In this document: positions 29,912-33,613 of the stretch, piece by piece | Position numbering within the stretch: the first letter of the stretch is position 1 | How the letters are laid out: each line of letters opens with the position of its first letter | Origin: a virus | IMG/VR virus record: IMGVR_UViG_3300024520_000035 | Coordinates: 1-33,613 of that record | Reading direction: 5' to 3' (one strand) | DNA length: 33,613 nt | The notes under the pieces: model-generated | Database searches by the model: none | What the model was told of the DNA's origin: nothing | The model's input: the letters and a program-made list of their open reading frames with translations, nothing else | Program-made: the position numbers and the translations under genes

Positions 29912-30257
29912 CTATTAAGTCCTCAAGGATTATATTATGATCCTCTATACAATCATTAATAGCATCCATTAATGGGTGATAGTCGTAATCAGTATGTTTA
30001 AACTTACGCCAGACGTTGTTTTGTATCTCAAACAAGCAGCTAGCCATATCAAATGATTTATAAATGCACTTTCTTTTTGCGCTATAATCTACATAATTCC
30101 AAATTTTGGCGCTATAATCTGCATAACTCCAAATATCTGTTTGAGAAAATATATCTTCCGCTACTATAACAGATCCAGGTGTTACTCTAGCATTCTCTAC
30201 TTTAACCCTATTACATTTAGAGAATTTTTTGTATATCCAACAAAATAACTTACTCAA
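29907..30257 (-). CDS. Hypothetical protein with a short internal duplication
   Basis: A 116-residue protein from TTG 30257, with AGAGG five bases upstream. The centre holds a direct repeat of ten residues, IWSYADYSAK / IWNYVDYSAK, encoded by a 30-base tandem duplication. The rest is Cys-containing and mixed. It is the last gene of the minus early operon. Function unknown. Confidence 0.65.
   Translation of the reverse strand: MSKLFCWIYKKFSKCNRVKVENARVTPGSVIVAEDIFSQTDIWSYADYSAKIWNYVDYSAKRKCIYKSFDMASCLFEIQNNVWRKFKHTDYDYHPLMDAINDCIEDHNIILEDLIE
30079..30138. repeat. 30-bp near-perfect tandem duplication
   Basis: Units 30079-30108 and 30109-30138 share GCGCTATAATCT and a following CATAA.TCCAAAT segment, with only two differences over the first 26 bases. 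Being a multiple of three, the duplication keeps the frame of the gene at 30257 (minus) and adds ten residues. It is a recent slippage-type event. Confidence 0.8.
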
Positions 30258-30576
30258 AATTACCTCTTCTTATATGTGTTAATCTATCTTCTGCTTGACT
30301 CATATTGGATATATTATTATTTTGTCTATAACTTTTTATCCATTTTTTAGCTGCATACCATATCTTAACTCGATACCTAAACTTAAATATTAAATAATTT
30401 TGTTTATACTCGATATCAAAACATGAAGTAATATATATTGGATCATCATTATCAAAACTTATAATAAAATCTTCAAAAATCAAATAATCAAAGTATGACC
30501 ATTTATATTTTATTTTTTCTGGGTTGTTTTTAATATACCCAACAATTTTATCACATAGTTCTTTTTGTTTGTTCAT
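30250..30576 (-). CDS. Hypothetical protein
   Basis: A 108-residue aromatic-rich protein (MNKQKELCDKIVGYIKNNPE...) with many Tyr, Phe and Trp residues and a basic C-terminal helix (YAAKKWIKSYRQ). It starts behind GGGAT just after the VRR-NUC gene and overlaps the next gene by 8 bases. No family recognised. Confidence 0.7.
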   Translation of the reverse strand: MNKQKELCDKIVGYIKNNPEKIKYKWSYFDYLIFEDFIISFDNDDPIYITSCFDIEYKQNYLIFKFRYRVKIWYAAKKWIKSYRQNNNISNMSQAEDRLTHIRRGNFE

Positions 30577-30579
30577 ATT

Positions 30580-30930
30580 TTATCCCATATATTCATCAAC
30601 AGTATCAACTGCTTGTTCGTAGCTATAGCAAACTGCCTTATCATAATACATACCTAGATAATTAATAACATCTTTTTGCTTTTGGCTAACCTTTCCTCTA
30701 GGTGATTTCATCTCGATAAACAAACCACGTTTATCATGCTTACCAGGATGCGCAATAAATAGATCAGGAACACCAGCAACTAGCCCCATCTTTTTCATTT
30801 TAGCGCCATATATTTTGCCTTTAATTCCTGATATACCCTGGTTCGGAATATGAAACATGATAGCTTGTGGATATCTACGTTTAAAATAAGATACTAATTG
30901 CATTTGGTACTGATCTTCTAATTTAATCAA
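30580..30930 (-). CDS. VRR-NUC domain nuclease
   Basis: A 116-residue stand-alone VRR-NUC protein. The order is 'FHIPNQGISG', 'KMGLVAGVPDLFIAHPG' with the metal-binding Asp, then 'GLFIEMKSPRGKVSQKQ' carrying the E-x-K centre, and a C-terminal 'AVDTVDEYMG' helix. Stand-alone VRR-NUC proteins of phages are structure-specific or Holliday-junction-type nucleases, so it may resolve recombination intermediates before packaging. The start is TTG 30930, with GGAGG 5 bases upstream in the previous gene's end. Confidence 0.9.
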   Translation of the reverse strand: MIKLEDQYQMQLVSYFKRRYPQAIMFHIPNQGISGIKGKIYGAKMKKMGLVAGVPDLFIAHPGKHDKRGLFIEMKSPRGKVSQKQKDVINYLGMYYDKAVCYSYEQAVDTVDEYMG

Positions 30931-31014
30931 CTAATCCTCCATTTTCATCACATAACCGCACTTGTTTTGACAAGCAGGCGAAACACAAAACGTTCTATCT
31001 CTATAGCACATCAT
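30931..31014 (-). CDS. Cys-rich micro-protein of the MMCYRDRTFC family (27 aa)
   Basis: MMCYRDRTFCVSPACQNKCG is a recognisable phage/prophage micro-protein with four Cys (C3, C10, C15, C19) able to bind zinc. It is known from many enterobacterial and other proteobacterial phages, usually next to nuclease or regulatory genes; its function is not established. It lies between the 39-residue gene and VRR-NUC, and its end carries the nuclease's ribosome site. Confidence 0.8.
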   Translation of the reverse strand: MMCYRDRTFCVSPACQNKCGYVMKMED

Positions 31015-31017
31015 TTT

Positions 31018-31137
31018 CTAAACCTTAGTATTCCAATTAAACTCATAAACCCACTTCACAATCTGTCTAACAAATCCATACCCAGTACAAAAGCCTTCCT
31101 TATTATCAATATGATACTTTGGGTTATACATTTTCAT
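31018..31137 (-). CDS. Small hypothetical protein (39 aa)
   Basis: MKMYNPKYHIDNKEGFCTGY... is aromatic-rich with a central GYGFVRQIVKWVYEF helix. It ends three bases before the Cys-rich micro-protein. The ribosome site is weak (GAGCGTGA). It is accepted on position within the operon and absence of any alternative gene. Confidence 0.5.
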   Translation of the reverse strand: MKMYNPKYHIDNKEGFCTGYGFVRQIVKWVYEFNWNTKV

Positions 31138-31193
31138 TCACGCTCATAAACATTTAACACATAGATCTATAAATCACTTGTTTTGCAGGGTTT

Positions 31194-31235
31194 TTAGATG
31201 GTATCTAATTTTAAACATTTAACACCATTATTCAT
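31194..31235 (-). CDS. Possible 13-aa peptide after a WANKHYPKG tail
   Basis: An ATG overlapping the previous stop is preceded by AAGGGG, encoded in that gene's conserved tail, and opens a 13-codon frame ending at 31194. It is most likely a gene remnant: the ribosome site is kept while the gene it once served is gone. The span 31138-31234 has nothing else. Confidence 0.25.
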   Translation of the reverse strand: MNNGVKCLKLDTI

Positions 31236-31507
31236 TACAACCCCTTAGGATAGTGTTTGTTTGCCCATTGGATATTATCAAATTCAAAATAATAGAATAT
31301 AACTCCATTGATCTTTTTAGTTGATATAGGTATTTGAGTACCAGTAAACTTGCTCATATCTCCAACAAAAACAGATTCATGTTCAGCGCCTATTGCTTTA
31401 GGTAGTTTATTAAGATATTGATCTACAGTTAGAAGACCATCATTTTTATCTGATAATTTATATACTATATCCTTTAACATTTTTATATACTCATCATTAT
31501 TCATCAC
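31235..31507 (-). CDS. Hypothetical protein with WANKHYPKG tail
   Basis: A 90-residue protein. An acidic helix (about 5-35) is followed by strands ending 'FYYFEFDNIQWANKHYPKGL'. The tail is shared with the genes at 5960 and 31828, while the remainder is unrelated. GAAGG lies 6 bases before ATG 31507, inside the end of the XRE gene, which it overlaps by 11 bases. Confidence 0.75.
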   Translation of the reverse strand: MMNNDEYIKMLKDIVYKLSDKNDGLLTVDQYLNKLPKAIGAEHESVFVGDMSKFTGTQIPISTKKINGVIFYYFEFDNIQWANKHYPKGL

Positions 31508-31826
31508 AGACCTTCAGATAGTGTTTGTTTACCCATAGATCAATAATATCCATAAATTTAGCTTGATCTACACAACTTAGCCTTTTGAATTTTTCCCACA
31601 TCACTTGTTTGTTCGTAAAAGTTTCTGAATCGTTTTTTAAAAAATATTCAATTGGTATAGAACTGTGAAAAGCAATTAATTCTAGTTTAGAAATACTCAA
31701 GTTATTACAATTTCCATTTTTTAAATTAGACAGATAACTTTTACTTATACCAGTTTTTTTTGAAAATTCACATAAACTCATACCTGTGGATTCTATGCTA
31801 TTTTTTATCTTTTTGCTTAAATCCAT
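31497..31826 (-). CDS. XRE-family HTH repressor-like protein
   Basis: A 109-residue protein. The start is ATG 31826, behind GGAGGGG from the previous gene's tail; the upstream ATG at 31865 lacks this. Residues 1-60 are a classic XRE HTH: 'IKNSIESTGMSLCEFSKKTG', 'ISKSYLSNLKNGNCNNLSIS', 'LELIAFHSSIPIEYFL'. The C-terminus ends 'LWVNKHYLKVCDE', a decayed copy of the WANKHYPEG tail. It lacks a LexA-like cleavage domain. The palindromes at 32317-32363 upstream of its operon are the probable targets, giving autoregulation. Confidence 0.85.
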   Translation of the reverse strand: MDLSKKIKNSIESTGMSLCEFSKKTGISKSYLSNLKNGNCNNLSISKLELIAFHSSIPIEYFLKNDSETFTNKQVMWEKFKRLSCVDQAKFMDIIDLWVNKHYLKVCDE

Positions 31827-31827
31827 T

Positions 31828-32301
31828 CTATAACCCCTCCGGATAATGTTTGTTTGCCCATTCAACTGCTTTTATAGAGCTTTCTTTGGTCATATAAATA
31901 GTTAACGGATTAAAATCATTTGTTAAGCCAATTTGCCAACCAAGCTTGAATGAATATTTAATAAAATGATTAATGTGCATTAGTGAATATTCATACCCAT
32001 CTGAAAACTCCATCATCTTATTTTCAAAGATACCTATGCGCTTACGTCTATCTACCATGCGTTGGGCTGCTTCTTTGGTTTTGAAGACGTTGCCAATCCT
32101 AATATTAATATCTGTTATAGATAAATTTTTTGTTTTAAAAAATTTATATTCAGAGATAATTCCGTTAGAATAGCTCCAATATCCCTGTCTATGTTTAGGT
32201 ATCCATATAGGGCCTTTATTTTCATTTTCTGCAACAACTCCTTGTATAAGCTCTTGGTCAGCTTCACTGTAGTTGTCTAAATCAATCGTTAGTTTTGTCA
32301 T
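31828..32301 (-). CDS. Cassette-type hypothetical protein, inverted paralogue of the 5960 gene
   Basis: A 157-residue protein with MTKLTIDLDNYSEADQELIQ at the start, the block IGNVFKTKEAAQRMVDRRKR...IGIFENKMM in the middle and EWANKHYPEGL at the end. These three blocks match the 5960 gene almost base for base (one mismatch in the first 60 bases); the regions between them differ. It is the first gene after the operator cluster, and its last codons form GGAGGGG for the repressor gene. Function unknown. Confidence 0.8.
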   Translation of the reverse strand: MTKLTIDLDNYSEADQELIQGVVAENENKGPIWIPKHRQGYWSYSNGIISEYKFFKTKNLSITDINIRIGNVFKTKEAAQRMVDRRKRIGIFENKMMEFSDGYEYSLMHINHFIKYSFKLGWQIGLTNDFNPLTIYMTKESSIKAVEWANKHYPEGL

Positions 32302-32316
32302 TATTTTTCCCTCACT

Positions 32317-32363
32317 TTAGACATTAAATGTCTAACCTAGACATTATATAGACTTAATGTCTA
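32317..32363 (-). promoter_or_regulatory. Operator cluster and promoter of the XRE operon
   Basis: A perfect palindrome TTAGACATTAAATGTCTAA (32317-32335) lies next to a half-site TAGACATT (32338-32345) and a near-perfect palindrome TAGACTTAATGTCTA (32349-32363). On the minus strand TATAAT (32349-32344) is inside the cluster, with a weak -35 (TTTAAC) 16 bases upstream. Binding at these sites would block the promoter. The XRE protein two genes downstream is the expected ligand. Confidence 0.8.
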
Positions 32364-32365
32364 AG

Positions 32366-32440
32366 TTAAATTACCCATGAACCTAGTAATCCAACACTCC
32401 ACTTTAAAAATTGTCCCTTTTGGCCAGTGTCATTAATCAT
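32366..32440 (-). CDS. Possible micro-peptide (24 aa)
   Basis: MINDTGQKGQFLKWSVGLLG... starts by ATGA overlap with the CxxC peptide gene and stops at the edge of the operator cluster. The C-terminal half is moderately hydrophobic. Support is the coupled start only. Confidence 0.35.
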   Translation of the reverse strand: MINDTGQKGQFLKWSVGLLGSWVI

Positions 32441-32580
32441 AAATTTACTTTTTTATAATACTCATCTTTGGTATATTGTATATTATCTATGCAATATCTT
32501 CTACCTACTAAATCTGAGCAGTTATTGCAGTCTATGCAGCCTATGCAGTTATTGCAGTTCGTATTATTTTTTAATATCAT
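32437..32580 (-). CDS. Cys-repeat (CxxC ladder) micro-protein (47 aa)
   Basis: Residues 9-21 read CNNCIGCIDCNNC, five Cys every third residue, followed by a sixth at 30 (RRYC) and a charged tail (YTKDEYYKK). Regular CxxC ladders of this kind occur in some phage micro-proteins and should bind metal. GGAG lies before ATG 32580, in the end of the gene upstream. The repetitive DNA (TGCA-containing units) creates misleading open frames on the plus strand. Confidence 0.65.
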   Translation of the reverse strand: MILKNNTNCNNCIGCIDCNNCSDLVGRRYCIDNIQYTKDEYYKKVNL

Positions 32581-32584
32581 TATA

Positions 32585-32749
32585 TTATCTCCAAACTTGT
32601 GTTATTGCATCTTTACAGCATATGTGAACAATGCTTCCTACCTCGTAAGGGCTTAAATCTATATCTTCTAACAAAGTATCTATCTTTGTTATATGGTAAT
32701 GCTTACATGTTGAATAATGTTTTATCAATTCTTGTAATTGTTCTTCCAT
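32585..32749 (-). CDS. Small hypothetical protein (54 aa), first gene of the leftward early operon
   Basis: MEEQLQELIKHYSTCKHYHI... is helical with Cys/His pairs (CKHYH, then CCKDA) that could hold a metal. It is the first gene downstream of the leftward promoter at 32883, with a leader of about 100 nt. The ribosome site is weak. Function unknown. Confidence 0.6.
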   Translation of the reverse strand: MEEQLQELIKHYSTCKHYHITKIDTLLEDIDLSPYEVGSIVHICCKDAITQVWR

Positions 32750-32790
32750 ATTTTTTATAGAATGCCTGATTTGAAATATAATAATTAAAA

Positions 32791-32850
32791 ATGCACCCCG
32801 CTATGAAAATATGATAAAAGTTCATGTACTATAAAAAATGCAGGGTGCAT
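32791..32850. promoter_or_regulatory. Inverted repeat in the leftward leader
   Basis: ATGCACCC (32791-32798) and GGGTGCAT (32843-32850) are exact inverted copies. The right copy is also a local palindrome, ATGCA-GGG-TGCAT (32838-32850), placed at about the predicted transcription start of the leftward promoter. They may be operators bound cooperatively, or form a long RNA hairpin in the leader. Confidence 0.55.
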
Positions 32851-32854
32851 ATAC

Positions 32855-32883
32855 ATTATGCTGTACATATTAACACGTGTCAA
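32855..32883 (-). promoter_or_regulatory. Leftward early promoter with shared operator
   Basis: On the minus strand TTGACA (32883-32878), 17 bases, CATAAT (32860-32855). The -35 begins the sequence TTGACACGTGTTAA, which differs from the core at the 589 promoter by one base and sits at the same place relative to the -10. This strongly suggests one regulator controls both early operons. Confidence 0.75.
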
Positions 32884-32890
32884 GTACAAT
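32862..32890 (+). promoter_or_regulatory. Overlapping rightward promoter
   Basis: TGTACA (32862-32867), 17 bases, TACAAT (32885-32890). It overlaps the leftward promoter almost completely, so RNA polymerase can use only one at a time, and the palindrome 32870-32883 lies in its spacer. It would express the genes at 32924 and 33216. Confidence 0.5.
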
Positions 32891-32923
32891 AGTATTTTAT
32901 TAATAGCAATGACAAGGAAAACA

Positions 32924-33154
32924 ATGGATTGCAATTGCAAAAAGTATCAGAAATCATTAACACATGTATCTAATGAGCTGAAGAATATTAAAAGATTTAT
33001 GACTATATCATGGTTGCCTGGTATTCTTTCCCAGTTTAACAATGAGGATTTAATATTATTAATATCTCACGTTGAGCAACTAGAGATACAACTTGAATCA
33101 TTAGATAATCTAGTTACTGCTATTAACCATTCAATTAAAATAACTAACCATTAA
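32924..33154 (+). CDS. Hypothetical protein
   Basis: ATG 32924 is chosen because AAGGA (32914-32918) is well placed; the in-frame ATG at 32858 lies within the promoter. The 76-residue product begins MDCNCKKYQKSLTHVSNELK and is helical with a leucine-rich second half (EQLEIQLESLDNLVTAI), possibly coiled coil. Function unknown. Confidence 0.65.
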   Translation: MDCNCKKYQKSLTHVSNELKNIKRFMTISWLPGILSQFNNEDLILLISHVEQLEIQLESLDNLVTAINHSIKITNH

Positions 33155-33161
33155 TTTTGTT

Positions 33162-33188
33162 ACTACTAATAAATTTAAAATTAGTAGT
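33162..33188 (+). promoter_or_regulatory. Inverted repeat between two small genes
   Basis: ACTACTAAT (33162-33170) and ATTAGTAGT (33180-33188) are exact inverted copies with a 9-base loop. No T-run follows, so a terminator is unlikely; an operator or mRNA hairpin controlling the gene at 33216 fits better. Confidence 0.55.
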
Positions 33189-33215
33189 TAATTAGTAATA
33201 AGAAAGGAAAACATT

Positions 33216-33446
33216 ATGACCTTCGAAGAGATAACCAGATTCATTAGTGACTATGAAAAAGACTCAAAAGAAAACTACAAAGCGCTTATGGACTTGCTAC
33301 ATAAAATATTGCGTGAGAATGATATTGAACCTATAACACATAATGATCTAAATGATTTAGAGATGGATATTAATACTTCTATTAGCAATATTAATGCTAA
33401 TATATTATATGTATTTAGTTGTTTGCTTAAAAATAATTATCCATGA
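33216..33446 (+). CDS. Hypothetical acidic helical protein
   Basis: A 76-residue protein, MTFEEITRFISDYEKDSKEN..., with two helices rich in Asp/Asn (about 1-30 and 45-70). AAGGAAA lies upstream. It is the last gene before the noncoding region at the circle junction. No family recognised. Confidence 0.65.
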   Translation: MTFEEITRFISDYEKDSKENYKALMDLLHKILRENDIEPITHNDLNDLEMDINTSISNINANILYVFSCLLKNNYP

Positions 33447-33480
33447 AGTTAGATTGAGGTTAAGCAGGCAATACTCACCC

Positions 33481-33505
33481 AAAGGGCCTATATTAAAGGC
33501 TCTTT
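33481..33505 (+). terminator. Intrinsic terminator at the circle junction
   Basis: AAAGGGCC (33481-33488) pairs with GGCTCTTT (33498-33505) through eight pairs, one of them G-T, around a 9-base AT loop, and the stem ends in T-rich sequence. It closes the rightward unit 32924-33446. Its left arm spans the assembly junction, so in linear coordinates it is complete only at this end. Confidence 0.6.
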
Positions 33506-33613
33506 AGTGATTGCCTATTATCCACAGAAGCCGAGACATCGGAATGACAGGGGTAGCCTAGAATATATCAACACTACTTCGATTGATTACGATATATATA
33601 CCGCCATCCCGTG
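33487..33613. repeat. Right copy of the 127-bp terminal direct repeat
   Basis: Identical to 1-127, and so includes a second copy of the DnaA box (33518-33526) and the start of the ncRNA candidate. These are not extra sites if the molecule is circular; they are the same sequence read twice. Confidence 0.95.

Noticed and set aside
31827-31865. Extended start of the XRE repressor at 31865
   Set aside because: It would translate the end of the previous gene in another frame; GGAGGGG is spaced for ATG 31826 and the shorter protein begins at the usual place for an XRE domain.
32427-32656. Two overlapping plus-strand frames rich in Cys/Ser/Leu or Met/Gln
   Set aside because: They are the antisense of the minus-strand CxxC-repeat gene and its neighbour, whose starts, overlaps and promoter fit better.
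32782-32860. CRISPR-like or repeat-array interpretation of the ATGCACCC copies
   Set aside because: There are only two inverted copies and no regular spacers; a pair of regulatory sites or an RNA hairpin explains them.

Overview
This window is a complete, small, AT-rich tailed-phage genome (roughly one third G+C by eye). The first 127 bases are repeated exactly at the end (33487-33613), so the unique genome is 33,486 bp and maps as a circle. Gene content is that of a short-tailed (podovirus-like) phage: HK97-type capsid, head-tail connector portal, T7 gp11/gp12-like tail proteins, gp14/15/16-like internal virion proteins and a T7-type tail-fibre anchor. I see no RNA polymerase, DNA polymerase, primase, helicase, integrase or tRNA. 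The host is not identifiable from the sequence; a low-GC Gram-negative bacterium is the best inference.

Layout. (1) 33447-287 (through the circle junction): a noncoding region with a consensus DnaA box and a probable structured RNA ending in a T-run. (2) 288-8656, plus strand: a Cro-like regulator, then a densely packed early operon of small genes. It includes an orphan Phd-type antitoxin, three tandem paralogues, a DUF1071/Sak-type annealing protein, a DUF3268 zinc protein, a YqaJ exonuclease and a DUF669-like putative SSB ending in DDDEIPF. (3) 8653-10020, minus: large terminase, back to back with (4) 10214-24408, plus: capsid, decoration protein, terminator, tail, internal virion proteins, fibre, lysozyme-like protein, holin. 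(5) 29180-24437, minus: small terminase, minor genes, portal, scaffold, converging on the tail/lysis genes. (6) 29328-29901, plus: a two-gene MORN-like 'moron' unit expressed divergently from (5). (7) 32749-29907, minus: a second early operon with an XRE repressor, a VRR-NUC nuclease and micro-proteins. (8) 32924-33446, plus: two small genes leading back to the junction.

How it works together (inference). Replication probably uses the host replisome, with phage recombination proteins (annealing protein, exonuclease, SSB-like protein, VRR-NUC) making concatemers. Two regulatory systems are visible as DNA sites. One is a palindrome built on TTGACAYGTGTTAA, found at two early promoters and probably read by the Cro-like protein. 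The other is a TAGACATTAAATGTCTA-type cluster upstream of the XRE repressor's operon.

The most unusual features are: head genes split between strands, with scaffold and portal opposite the capsid gene; a family of genes whose conserved C-terminal tail (WANKHYPEG) doubles as the Shine-Dalgarno sequence of the next gene, with near-identical copies in inverted orientation; and two noncoding elements sharing an ordered set of short motifs.
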